DNA from: Viola odorata
Taxonomy: Eukaryota; Streptophyta; Magnoliopsida; Malpighiales; Violaceae
NCBI GenBank assembly: GCA_963691705.1
Contig: OY829541.1
Coordinates: 51,790,377-51,854,376, forward strand
Length of the DNA: 64,000 bases
Reading direction: 5' to 3'
Shown: positions 36,557 through 47,950 of the stretch, piece by piece
Position numbering within the stretch: position 1 is the stretch's first letter
Layout: the number at the start of each line of letters is the position of its first letter
Translations under genes and position numbers: made by a program
The notes under the pieces: model-generated
Databases searched by the model: none
Seen by the model: the letters and a program-made list of their open reading frames with translations, nothing else
What the model was told of the DNA's origin: nothing

Positions 36557-38022
36557 TGATTACATTGCATTTCATCATGTTTTTACTATCCATTTACTTG
36601 TTATTCGGGCAGTAAACCTACTGATTTATCCTTGTATTTCCCATATCTTAGCAGTTCTGGTCTGGAGGCAATTTATAGAAGAATATGAATTTTGGAGCGC
36701 TGAAGTTGTTTTCCCGAGTCTTGGCCTAGCGCTTGGCCAAGACTCCAGCCAAGACTGATCCGCGAGAGAGGAATCATGAGCAGCGGCGTTGGGCCTTGTG
36801 AGCTGGCAAATCACAGCTGTCCAGCAAGATAGAGAAGGATCAAGAAGATATTTATTTAAGAATCCTATCAAGGATCTCCTTCCATCTTTATATATTTTAA
36901 ATTCCTATTTTTATTCAAAACAAAATCAGGAGATTATTTAGGAGATTATTTAGGATTATTTAGGAGATTGAGTTGGAGAAGGACAGAGGAGTTTTAGCTT
37001 ACTTATAGCTGAACGTGTCCTCCTCTTCTCACGCTCTCTTCTTCTTCCCCAATTCGACACTTTTATACTATTGCTCCGGCTTTAATTCTTTGAATCTCGG
37101 ATTTAATTTATTTATGCAATCAAGTATTTTATTTTTCTATCTATGAGTATGAGTAGCTAAACACCTATTCTTGGTAAGGGTTGATGAGCTTAGTTCTTAT
37201 GCATTCGTGAGATCAAACCATGCTTAATAATCTCTTTATTCGTATTCATTTATTTCTTAAGCTTATTTAATCGCTTACTCACTAGAGGCAAGAGTTGGCC
37301 ATTCTTGTACCCTAGTAGAGAAGAGTTGCAACCAGCCTAGAAGGCAAGGGAGTACCCGTCGGCTAGGCGAAGTAGGTGACTAGTCTCGCGCCAGACTAGA
37401 AGAAATAAGTGATCTAGGTCAAGACCAGATTGACAACCTAGGGTTTCCACAGGGAGACAACTTGGCCTAGGTACTGTCTTCCCCTATACCATTGAGGAAG
37501 TGAACAGCCATTCAAGACAGTAATTAAACGGATAAACCCTTTAACCAGCAAGGTGTCCCTTGACTAGGATTATCAGGAGAGGGAGTACCCGCCAGGTAAT
37601 TTGAAGAAGAGGGAAGACAGGAGTGAAAAGGAGTTCCTCCACTCTATAGCAGTACTATGAATGAAGAGATGAATACACTTGAGTCGATGATCGAAGTATA
37701 AGAACAGAAGCTCTCACATCACCCTTACCTGGAATTCCCCTTTTATTTGATTTATCTCAATCTTGACCCCTATCTAGGCCAAGCCTTTGGCCCATACTAT
37801 TTTGAACTATTTTACTTCTTTCTGTTTTGTCTTTATTTTCAGATTCTACAAAACCAAATCCAGTGACGAGGAAGTCAACCAAGAACTACATTTCCTAGAG
37901 GTCTCTGTGGACGATCCTCTTACCATAATGTACAAACTCTTGTGGACAGTGATAAGTTGTATTTCTACCCCCTTTTCCATACCTATTTCACTATTATATT
38001 TGACGTGTTCGACACGCGATCA
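36557..38022 (+). repeat. 3' LTR of copy 2
   Basis: Starts TGATTACATTGC immediately after a purine-rich tract (AGTGTGGGGAA, likely polypurine tract) and ends CGCGATCA. It carries the intact target sequence that the nested solo LTR split in the 5' LTR. Confidence 0.92.
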
Positions 38023-38027
38023 ATTGT

Positions 38028-38570
38028 ATCATATTTTTTGAGTTTTCATAACTTGGGAAAATGTTGGTAAAAATTGTTATTGTTTTTAAAAGCTACAAGT
38101 TTGAAAAAAATAACACTAATTTTTTTTTTTACACTAATTTTTTTGCTTAGTTTTGTGGTATTTATTTTATTTTATTTTATATCATTTAATTGGATTACAT
38201 AATTTAAATCATCTTTTGTTGTATACTTATGTACTAAGATAATCAATTTTTGAGGCGCAAATACATGATTATTTTTTAAAAATTATTTTCATAAATATCA
38301 ATGAGGGTAATTCCATGTAGATTCATCCGGTGGTTTGTTAAATTTATTTCAAATTAAATAACTAAAAATTTCTATATCTATTATTTAATACATTGCATAG
38401 TAGTAGTTTTTAAGGAGATAAATAAGACTTTTTTTTTTTTTTTGCCACGAGAGTCATTTTATCTGGAATAATAGTGGTTGTTTAAACTTTGGAGACGTAG
38501 TGGTCTTGCTTTAGTCCTCGATCCACATGTTTTACAAAGAAATCACCACCTCACACTAAAATCTGAGTTG
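38028..38570. other. Intergenic upstream of P450
   Basis: AT-rich DNA between the LTR element and the P450 promoter. No feature other than T runs. Confidence 0.5.
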
Positions 38571-38575
38571 GTAGC

Positions 38576-38585
38576 CTATATATAC
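38576..38585 (+). promoter_or_regulatory. TATA box of the CYP71A-like gene
   Basis: CTATATATAC lies 109 bp before the start codon at 38694, a usual plant spacing. Confidence 0.6.
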
Positions 38586-38693
38586 ACTCCTTATCATTAT
38601 TATTACACACATGTGAATCCATCCCCTATTCCCAATTTCTCTATTCAAGTTCCAAACTCTCTCTAACCACACACACGAAAAAAAACAGAGAAG

Positions 38694-40616
38694 ATGATAG
38701 AAATCTTTGCATATCCCTCCTTAACTCTCCTGCTAATCTTAGTAATTAGCAAATGGTTTCTCTCTTTCGCATCAGGAAATTACAAAAATCGGCCTCCGTC
38801 ACCAACCAAATTACCAGTAATAGGAAACCTGCACCAGTTGGGTTCGTTCCCACACCGCAGCCTACAATCCTTGGCCCAATTCCACGGCCCACTCATGCTT
38901 CTCCACCTGGGCATCGCACCGACTCTAATCATATCCTCAGCTGATGCAGCTCGAGAAATCATGAAAACCCACGACCTCATTTTCTCAAACCGACCCGATT
39001 CAAGAATCGCAAGAAAGCTGCTCTATGACAAGAAAGATTTGTCACAGGCTCCTTATGGCGAGTATTGGAGGCAGATGAGGAGCATCTGTGTGTTAAAACT
39101 TCTAAATGCGAAAAGGGTGCAGCTGTTTCGATCCATTCGAGAAGAAGAAACATTACTTATGGTCAAAAAGATTGAAAAACTTGCTGAGAATTCTTTACCG
39201 GTTGATTTGAGTGAAATGTTAGTCGGGTTGACGAATGATGTGGTGTGCAGGATTAGTTTTGGGAGGAAATATTCTGCAGGGGATAGTGGTGAGATGAGAT
39301 TCAAGAAACTTTTGCTGGATTTTGGAGAAGCGTTAGGGGTTTTTGATGTGGGGGATTTCATTCCGTGGCTTGGTTGGATTAATTGCTTGAATGGATTGAA
39401 TGGTAAAGTTGACAGGGTGGCTAGAGAATTTGATGAGTTTCTTGAAGAACTTGTAGAAATTGCAAGTCAAAGAAAAGGTTTCTTGGAAGAAGATGAAATG
39501 AATTTTGTGGATGTTCTTCTTGAAACTCAAAAGAGTGGAGTCGATGGTGGTGGATCCCTGGAGAGAGAGAGCATCAAAGCCATCATTCTAGTAAGCCATT
39601 TAATTTTAAAGTGCTTATGCATTTCTCTTCTTAAAGATCAATCCCATTCCTTTCCAGAATTGACTCTCAGAACATAATTTCTACCATTTTTAAGATTTGA
39701 ATTCGAAATCTTAATTAAAAATCTTGAGATTTTAATTAAAAGTGGACAATTTCATAAGGACTTTGTAACCACAACATCAATATTTTATTATACCTAAATA
39801 TATACTCCTAGAACTCTCCTAAACAAGAAAATATAGTTGTATACTCCTAAAACTCTTGTTTACTACTAAACCAACAAAAGAATGGGACAGATGTGACAAA
39901 AGGTCATAATCTCCTCAGTAATTGTTAAAATAATTCTACATACGTTTCTCTTAAATACATGTATAAAATTGTATGGCCTGCATAAACTTTTCCTTTAATT
40001 GCAGGACATGTTTGCTGCTGGAACTGACACAACATACACTGCACTCGAATGGGCAATGACAGAGATTCTAAAACATCCTGAAGTAACACAGAAACTACAG
40101 GACGAGATCCGAAACATAGCAGGAAACAAACAACTAGTAACAGAGGAAGATGTGGAGAAGATGGTGTACTTAAAAGCTGTGATCAAAGAATCTCTCCGAT
40201 TACACCCTCCAATTCCACTACTCCTTCCACGACAAGCAACGGAAGATGTCAAATTGATAGGCTATGACATTGCAGCAGAAACAAGAGTGATCGTTAACGC
40301 GTGGGCGATCGGGAGGGATCCCAATTCGTGGCCGGAACCAGATGAGTTTAGACCAGAGAGGTTCTTGGAGGATAATCATGATGTAGATTTTAAAGGGAAT
40401 AATTTTCAGTTAATCCCATTTGGAGCTGGAAGAAGGGGGTGTCCAGGAAGTGCATTTGCTGCTGCAACAATTGAGATTGGGTTGGCTAATCTTTTCAACA
40501 GGTTTGATTGGTCATTACCTGGAGTTGCAAGAGCAGAGGAGTTGGATGCAACAGAGTCTTGGGGCCTATCAGTTCATAGAAAATTTCCCCTTCTTGCCAT
40601 TCCAACACTTCACTAA
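38694..40616 (+). CDS. Cytochrome P450, CYP71A-like, intact
   Basis: join(38694..39590, 40005..40616), 502 aa, a normal length for CYP71. It is an ER-anchored heme monooxygenase that uses NADPH-P450 reductase. Substrate unknown, though CYP71A enzymes usually act in specialised metabolism (terpenoids, cyanogenic or indolic compounds). Visible parts are the N-terminal anchor (residues 5-26), the proline-rich hinge PPSPTKLPVIGNL (34-46), the I-helix AAGTDTT (303-309), E361-x-x-R364, PERF (416-419) and the heme loop FGAGRRGCPG with Cys445. The single phase-0 intron (GTAAGC...TTGCAG) before the I-helix is the standard position for this family. No lesions are seen, so this is the only P450 here likely to be functional. 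Confidence 0.95.
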
Positions 40617-41078
40617 ATTACAAAGATCTTTCTGAACATTATTTAGTTTTGTAATAAAAATAAAATAAAAAATTGCATTTATCTAAGTTTAAACTACGAC
40701 TTATAATGCCAATAGCTTCTTACTTAAAGGATAGGAATGAAAGTGTTAAATAACTTTTACCAATTATGTGATCGTAATTTTATTCGGTATTTTTGGATCT
40801 ATTGAAATTTATTAATATATTATCTACAGGCATGTAGTCAATCTTGATAATTCTACCATTGAGTTTATAGTTTGACGGGACAAAATTTCAAAAAGTTGAG
40901 TTTCATTTTCTAATTTCCTATTTAGGAGGAAGAAAAAACTAATATTCCAAAAAAAATAAAGTGATCTTAATACATTATATTTTGGCTTCCAGATTCAATT
41001 AATAATGCATCCACTTCAAAATTTTCAATTTCACCCTTTCTAACAAACTTAAAAATTGAAACTGTGACCAAATCTTTA
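40617..41078. other. P450 3' flank and spacer
   Basis: AT-rich. An AATAAAAATAAAATAAAA stretch at 40652-40670 may serve as polyadenylation signal for the upstream gene. Confidence 0.4.
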
Positions 41079-41224
41079 AGAGGAAGTTGCTAGATTTGCC
41101 AAAGAATTTGATGGATAGGTTTGATGATAAGAAGGTTGATGAGGGAGATTTTGTGGATGTCCTGCTTCAACTTCAAAGGGATAATCTTGATTTTTCAACC
41201 ACTGGCATTAAAGCTATCATCTTG
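41079..41224 (+). pseudogene. P450 relic: end of exon 1
   Basis: About 145 bp matching the 3' end of a CYP71 first exon. It contains the 'GDFVDVLLQLQRD...GIKAIIL' segment followed by a splice-donor-like GTACGC at the exact place where the intact neighbour has its intron. Nothing before or after it is P450. It shows that the tandem array once had another member. Confidence 0.85.
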
Positions 41225-41225
41225 G

Positions 41226-41668
41226 TACGCACCATTTCTCCTTCTCTCAAATTTTTTTTTTTTAAATTACTGGATATTGTTTATGTACGAACTCGGTGTT
41301 TATACCTGACACGTATAGGTGAATCGCTTATCCTAAATTGCTTACAAAATTGGGTGGACGTCAATGAGTGTCCTGGTATCACCACCATCCATGGACACCT
41401 CAGTGATCAGTTTCTTTTTTCCTCTCCGAGGACAGTCTCTGCGCTTCTAACACGAGAATAATCTAAATCGTCGGGTTGTAAAAGGTAACGCTCCTGGTAT
41501 AATTTTTTTAATTCTCGAGACTCAAATCTGACACTGGTTAAAAATAGACTTGTTAAAAATAGACAATTCTCTTGTTAATATTCCAAAGTTTACATGTATA
41601 ACATGGATAATAAACGATGTATCGGTTACAATTTTCCATGAAAGACGAGTCATTTAGAAAAAGAAAAC
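41226..41668. other. Spacer between P450 relic and U6 relic
   Basis: No additional feature recognised. Confidence 0.5.
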
Positions 41669-41768
41669 GTCCATTCAGATACATCCCATAAGACTAGAAA
41701 GATATGGAGAAGATTAGCATAGCCTCTACGCAAGGATAACACGCTCAAGTCGAGAAATGGTCCAAGGA
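41669..41768 (+). pseudogene. U6 snRNA pseudogene
   Basis: About 100 bp align along the whole of U6. The most conserved parts are kept: GAGAAGATTAGCAT, CGCAAGGATAACACGC and TCGAGAAATGGTCCAA. Substitutions lie in the 5' stem-loop and in the ACAGAGA box, which reads ATGGAGA. No plant USE element or correctly spaced TATA box lies upstream and no T run follows, so it should not be transcribed by Pol III. It is most likely a retrotransposed or decayed copy. Confidence 0.85.
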
Positions 41769-41890
41769 AGATAAGACGTAAGCAATTACCACTACTGGGA
41801 GTTGTCTTCATATTCTATTTTTCGTTGGATGACAAAACTCATCACTCACTCTTACTTCACTGCCTCAAACCAGAGAGACTTCATTTCAAC

Positions 41891-43418
41891 ATGACCATCC
41901 TTCAACAGCTGCAAGAAAGTACCAATCTTTTCTTGATTTTGGTATCCATTGTTGTTGCAGCAATCGTATTCAAGTTTCTATTGGTTGACAAGTTGAAGAG
42001 AAAGAAGCTTAATCTCCCACCAAGCCCTCCAAAGTTGCCAATCATTGGCAACCTTCACCATCTTGGCAAGCTTCCTCACCTATCGCTCCGCAGCCTGGCC
42101 AGCAAGTACGGTCCCATCATCTACTTGAAACTCGGTGAGATCCCAACTGTTGTGATTTCTTCTGCTAGATTGGCCAAAGAAGTTCTGAAAAACCATGATC
42201 TTGCATTTTCTACCCGTTCTCAGCTTCTCTCTGCCAAACAGTTGTTCTATGGTTGCACTGATATTGCCTTTTGCCCCTATGGCGCTTACTGGAGAAGTGT
42301 AAGGAAAATTTGCATACTTGAGTTGCTCAGTGCCAGATGAGTTCAATCATTCTGCTACGTCAGAGAAGAAGAAGTTGCTCGTCTCGTTCGTCGGATTTTG
42401 GACTCCTCCTTCCCTGGCACCACCAATCTTAGCAAGATGCTTGCACTATATGCAAAATGATGTTCTTTGCCGCATTGCACTTGGGAGGAGTTACTCTGGA
42501 GAAGGGGACTACGATAGGTATGGATTTCAGAAGATGCTTGATGATTATCAAGCATTGCTCGGAGGATTTAATCTTGGAGATTATTTTCCTTCCATGGAGT
42601 TTATACACAGCTTAACAGGAATGAAATGGAGACTGGAAGATACCTTCAGGCGGTTCGATCAGTTCTTCGACGAGGTAATAAACGAGCACAGCAACTCTGA
42701 GCGAAAACCAGAGGAGCAGAAGGATCTTGTGGATGTTTTACTTGACATACAGAGGAATGGATCTTCTGAATTGCCTCTCACCATGAATAATGTCAAAGCC
42801 ATCATCTCGGTTAGTGCACTAAATTCTTCATCCATTGAATGGTGAAAATTGAATACTCTTCATTATGGTTCTTGTTGTTGCAGGACATGTTTGCTGCAGG
42901 AACTGACACAACCTTCATAACTCTTGACTGGGCAATGACAGAGCTCATCATGAATCCCAGAGTCATGGAGAAAGCGCAAGCTGAGGTACGGAGGGTTACC
43001 GGAGAGAGAACAGTTGTGCAAGAGAGTGATCTACATCTTCTGCAATACATGAAGGCTGTAATCAAAGAGATCCTTAGACTACATCCTGCTGTTCCTGTTT
43101 TACTCCCACGAGAATCCATGGAAGAAGATATTCCTGCCAAAACACGGGTATACGTAAAACGGTTTATAAACAGCAGCATAGATTTCAAGGGTCAGGATTT
43201 TGAGCTGATACCGTTTGGAGCTTGGTAGAAGAAGCTGTCCAGCCATCACATTTGGTGTAGCAACTGTTGAGCTTGCGTTAGCTCAACTTCTCCATACTTT
43301 TGATTGGGAACTTCCTCCAGGAATCAAAGCTCAAGATATAGACAATACAGAAGCTTTCGGCATCTCAATGCACAGGACAGTTCCTCTGCATGTCGTCGCC
43401 AAACCGCGGTTCAACTAG
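41891..43418 (+). pseudogene. CYP71 cytochrome P450 pseudogene
   Basis: Exon 1 is 41891-42809, exon 2 is 42884-43418, with the intron at the family position. The N terminus is good: an anchor, then PPSPPKLPIIGNLHHLG. Lesions: an in-frame TGA at 42338-42340 where an Arg codon is expected (likely CGA to TGA) and one extra A near 42453. In exon 2 about 20-30 residues, including the PERF motif, are missing at 43125-43165, and an extra T near 43222 shifts the heme loop (FGAG / RRSCPA). The I-helix AAGTDTTF and ExxR (KEILR) remain. Sequence is otherwise well preserved, so inactivation is fairly recent. The in-frame ATG at 41825 was not chosen because the hydrophobic anchor follows 41891. Confidence 0.93.
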
Positions 43419-44086
43419 GGCATGGTTTGCTTAGCAGAAAATGTAATACGCGAGAGAATTGCCATCCGTGACACTGTAACAATCATGACCTTAAGACAAA
43501 TAATCTTCTCAATAAACTAGACATCTCAAAACCAAGATGTAAAGTAGAAACAGCTTCCTCCGAAACAAAACAGAGAGAACTCATGGCATGGGCAGCATTT
43601 GCATACAAGAGATAGAATGAACCATGTTTACAGAGTTCAATTAGACGAAAAGTATATGGCGAAAGCAAGTTAGTCGAAGTACAATGGTAAGTAAACAGTT
43701 AGGGTTTTTCTTTCTTTTCCCTGTAAAGAGTTATGTAATATGTCGAGAACTCTCCATATGCAGATGAGGCTATCAAGTATTAACTTAGCCAAATATCAGT
43801 AACTATTATGCTATTTAAATAATAATTGCAGATGTAAAAAAAATGTTAAGATTCCACTTGAATACAAGCTCTGTACACTATTCAGCATAATTGGACAGAG
43901 CGAAAGACTTACAAAGTGGAGGGACTAATAACTAAGAAGCAGGCATGTAACTAGGCTCTGTACCCTATTCTTGGCTCAAAAATTGCAAATACCCATTGAA
44001 TCACAGGTCTCCATATTGTCACTGAGAACTTAGTAAACGTCTCCTCATGTGCCATAGTCAAGTACAGTCTTCACCTCAAATCCAAC
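43419..44086. other. Convergent intergenic region
   Basis: Spacer between the P450 pseudogene and the 3' end of the rhodanese-like gene, including the latter's probable 3' UTR. Nothing else recognised. Confidence 0.5.
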
Positions 44087-46832
44087 TTAGTGTGACCTTA
44101 TATCCTGAATATAGTGACCAACTTGCTGTGCTCCAAGAAACAAGGCATCAGCAACAATAATGACTCCAATCTGCAACGGAAGCAAATATTTTGGCATGAA
44201 ATCTGTACTCCTCATTGATATTAAAAGTTTAATGGTGACAGCTAAAAAAAGCAAAAAGAATGGTGAGATCTAAGCACTGTAGTTACCAGGCGTGCACTGA
44301 ACATTAACCGATAACCCCAACCTTCTTTGGCTGCAGCAGCTCTTTGTTGGTCAGTCCAACTGAAAGGAAAGGGAATTAGCAGGAAATCCAGTGGCTAAGG
44401 GATAGTAGCTTCAAAAACATTGCTAAAGACACATTAACGTAAAAGTAAGATGCAGTAAAGATGAGATGCCTACCCAAGGAATTCAGAAAAGCCTCCAATT
44501 CCAGCAAACTTGAGAGGCTTAGGACCTTCTATAGTTAGATCCTAGGACATGCAAGTTAATAGGCATTAAAATGGATGCATCACTTTTCACTTAATTGGCA
44601 AAAATAAGAGATGGATTCACGATAACTAAAGAAAGCATAAAACTTCAAATTTAAATGAGCGTACTTCATCTTCAGCAGCCTCTAGACCACCTTGAACCCA
44701 AAAAAGGTTCCTGTAGCCAGCATTGTACATAATTTCACAAGCAGCTATAGACCTGCCAAGAAAGTAGTGATCAAAATAAAGCAATGCCTAGACATCATGA
44801 TCAGAAATTTAAGAGGTGAAAAGGAACTTATCTCATCTATCAGTAATAGTTTATAGTAGTTTTCCACTATGCACCTCTTTTCCAAATTCAATTGCATGCA
44901 TTTATTTTGGCTAGTAATTTCAAGTTCCAACACAAATTATGCCTGCTCATGGTCAGGTTCTAAATTTATATGAATTAATAACAGATCGCAAGTAATAAAA
45001 GCTCATATCCCACAGCATCCTCAGCCTGTCCTTTTCTATCTGTTTTAAAGCTCTATGGTTAACATGACACAATTAATTAAGTTCAAAAGGCTCATTATGT
45101 TCTTCAAAAAGCATCGAATTTCTAACATCAGTATCCATATTGTAGTTAGGTATGATCAATGAATCTTAGCTTAAATGAAATTAATGTGTGATTGCAATGC
45201 TACAACTTTTAGGCACCACCATAACAGAGGACCGCTAAACATACATGGATAAATTTGACGATGGAGTTATGAACAGATTAAATTATGAGTTCACCTCAAT
45301 CCTCTCTGGCATGCAACAATAAGGTCTGTATCTTGCGGGTACTTTTTCTCAACTTTTGCCAGGAATTGGCTGGTAAAGAAAGAAAAGCAATAAAGGTGAA
45401 AGAAATTTATATACAGGAAATTGTATATTTAGGACTAATTCCAGAAACATCATAAGTAGCCCTCACATACTTATTGTAAGACAACGTAGGCACACCACTC
45501 CACCAACCTCCTGCAGAAACACAAGCCACTTACTATCATGCTGATATGCCACAAAAAGGACCACACAAATACAATCATGTCTTGTACGTCAGGTGATTAA
45601 TCCAATGCAATAATCCATTATTCAAACACGGCAATAGTAAGTAGTAAGGAATGGGATAACACATGAAGGAAGGAATCTAGCTATACCCATTACAAAATCT
45701 GTGATCTTCCTTGAAGTAGTTCCAAAAGCAAAACTATCATCAACTTCAAATACTGGAACCCAAGTGGAACCTTTAACCCATGCCTTCAAAACAGACTAGG
45801 GATTAATGATGTAACAGAAACAAAGATGAGACAATTTTATCTATGGGGCTACTGCATACACTAACACAAAGATCCACAGTTTGTCAATTACCCCTTGCAA
45901 ATCTATTTCTTTCTGGTCACAATTTATCCTTGTGGAAGTTATATAGCCATCAAACAAAAATATTTAAGTCAAAATAATGTTAACTCCAGCGTTGTTCAGA
46001 GAATAACTTCCAACACCTCTGATTGCAATTTCAAGTTTACACCTTTGATGTTAAACAAAGGGAAGAAAGGCATGGGGAGGAAAGCTCATTTACCTTCTCA
46101 CGCTCAACTGAAGGACGAACATCGAGTAACGGCTTGTTAGATAGTTGAATTGCATATCCTGCTTCCCTTGGCGTAAGAACCTTTACTTTTCCATCCCTGA
46201 TCTACACACACAGCAAAATATTGACTTCTACCAAATGCTAAAGCCTTAAGGACATTACTTGAATACAAATGCCAATATCCACAATTTGAAGCAGCACAGT
46301 AACAACATCATACAATAAGTCAAATTTGACAAGTTCATATCACATACTAACAACAATCACAGATCCATGATTTTCCCTATTGACGCACTGATCATTGTAG
46401 TTAACAACATTTTACAAACTAACAATGTCAATAGAGAATTAAAATAATTACCAGAGCATCCCATCTCTTCTTTGCCGCTGCCATATCTCTCAATTGCTTC
46501 AATTCAAAGTCTTCATCACTAGCTCTCACATGCAAAGCATTCCCCGGCTGAGTATATAAGAAAAATCATCACGAAATGGGAAATGATTAGCAGCCCATAT
46601 GAAGAAAACCAAAACAAAGGTAGCGAACAAAACCCAATAAGCAGAACATAAAAAGATTGAAACTTTGGCATACAAAACGTCTAGTTCTTGGAGAGTGACT
46701 GAGTTTCAGACAAGGTGGCACCGATGAGGTGAACAAATGCACTCTTCCCAACAACTTTGTGCTCTGTTCCCTTTGGAAGTTAGGATGCGAAAACGTTAGA
46801 GCATTGAGAGATGGAAGTCCTAGAGAATCCAT
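44087..46832 (-). CDS. STR11: Rhodanese-like domain protein, chloroplast, STR11-like
   Basis: Ten exons on the minus strand: 46832-46674, 46547-46452, 46201-46094, 45783-45687, 45510-45471, 45369-45295, 44752-44665, 44541-44474, 44359-44287 and 44170-44087. They total 888 nt and 295 aa, with GT-AG splice sites that keep frame throughout. The first exon looks like a Ser/Arg-rich plastid transit peptide. Then come a coiled segment (DFELKQLRDMAAAKKRWDAL), the rhodanese fold with LLDVRPSVERE and WVKGSTWVPVFE, GGWWSG, and a loop CQRGLR with Cys187. The C-terminal part (GFSEFLGWTDQQR) ends in one membrane span. The exon peptides resemble Arabidopsis STR11 (At4g24750) from memory. The reaction is not established. 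It is head-to-head with the alternative oxidase gene, 1.1 kb apart. Confidence 0.93.
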
Positions 46833-46890
46833 TGTTGAGAATTATGACAGTGATTGAGACGGTGGAAGGAATCGCAACAGTTTGCACTTT

Positions 46891-46902
46891 GCATATATAT
46901 GC
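46891..46902 (-). promoter_or_regulatory. TATA-like element of the STR11-like gene
   Basis: GCATATATATGC about 60 bp upstream of the start codon on the minus strand. Confidence 0.45.
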
Positions 46903-46904
46903 TC

Positions 46905-47232
46905 TTGATTTTGCTTATCCAGTCTGTCTGCTGACTCTGGAATGTGGATAGTTTTTTTTATATTCGGGATTAACTTTATTCCGGGTTAGTCTGCTCCTAC
47001 ACCGATGCACCTTAACCGGGTTTTGTAATATCAACAAAGGCGACGTCGTCTTATGTAATATCAACAGAGCACTGGATTTTTCATTTTCTTTTTTCCCATT
47101 CCATTTCCTTTTAGCGTCACGGCGTGCGTGTTATGCCCGAACAAATTGGTAGGAATGGAAATTAAGTCAGCTCATAAGATTTCATTAACACCAAAGTTAT
47201 TATTATATAATTTTTTATATCATATAGTAGTA
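46905..47232. other. Bidirectional intergenic region (STR11-like / AOX)
   Basis: Shared upstream region of two divergently transcribed organelle-protein genes. No further motif is certain. Confidence 0.4.
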
Positions 47233-47468
47233 CTCTCTCCGTCTCATATTAATTGTTCACTTTCATTATTCATGCACTCGTTTGAGGAGACCGGATGACG
47301 TACTATTTGACCTTAAAATTTTTTGAATTTTTTCTCGAATGTAGGTTAAGGATTAACGTACGTTCGAAAAAAAATACAGATTTTTTTGGAGTCAAATAGT
47401 GAGTCATTCAGCTTCCTCCAAATACGTGCACGAACAGTAAAGTGACAGTTAATATGGGACGGAGGGAG
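47233..47468. mobile_element. Stowaway-type MITE, copy 2
   Basis: A 236-bp element with ends CTCTCTCCGTCTCATATTAA and its complement, flanked by TA at 47231-47232 and 47469-47470. The internal 'ggattaacgtacgttcgaaaaaaa' type core is shared with the other two copies. It sits between the divergent STR11-like and AOX genes. Confidence 0.88.
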
Positions 47469-47470
47469 TA

Positions 47471-47785
47471 TTATTCTAAGTAAATAAAAAAATAAAAAAA
47501 ATATCGATAAACTAAAGATTATATCAAGCCAACAATACAAGATGTGCGCCGAACTACAAACTAAAGCCAACCATAAGAAAGAAGACCAGCAACCAGGATT
47601 GACTTTGACCCAACCCTGGCTTTGCTTTGCTGTGCAGTGGGCACCAATCATTGTTGTCCTCCTGTTGACCTGGAGAAGCCTATGAAACTTCCACGAAGAA
47701 ATTTCTTCTTATTCTCCCTTTTTGTTCTCAAGAAAAATCTAGGCGTACGAACGCGGAATCCAGCATAAGACATTTCAAAGCTTCA
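47471..47785. other. AOX upstream region
   Basis: No specific regulatory motif claimed. Confidence 0.4.
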
Positions 47786-47787
47786 AC

Positions 47788-47797
47788 CATATAAATA
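47788..47797 (+). promoter_or_regulatory. TATA box of the alternative oxidase gene
   Basis: CATATAAATA lies about 155 bp upstream of the start codon at 47951. Confidence 0.55.
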
Positions 47798-47950
47798 TGG
47801 AATAATCAATCCTCTAACTCCCATCTTATTACAAATCCAAACACACAACAAAACTCTCCTGATCAGCAACCAAACTCCAATTATTACAAATATTATTCTT
47901 TATTTCCTATAACTATAAGTTCTTGTAAGAATTTTTTTTAGACAACTGCA

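Larger units (their letters stand above)
26798..38022 (+). mobile_element. Gag-protease-only LTR retrotransposon, copy 2, with nested solo LTR
   Basis: The 5' LTR is 26798-32306 (interrupted), the internal region 32307-36556 and the 3' LTR 36557-38022. Subtracting the nested insert and its duplicated CTAGT leaves a 5' LTR of 1458 bp against 1466 bp for the 3' LTR. The two look very similar by eye, so the insertion is fairly recent. The only protein is gag-protease. The 1.46 kb between its stop and the 3' LTR has no pol. The flanking 5-mers are ATTAC (left) and ATTGT (right), which do not match. Confidence 0.92.

Noticed and set aside
47346..47651. 101-codon minus-strand open frame in the AOX upstream region
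   Set aside because: It runs through the Stowaway MITE and has no recognisable domain.
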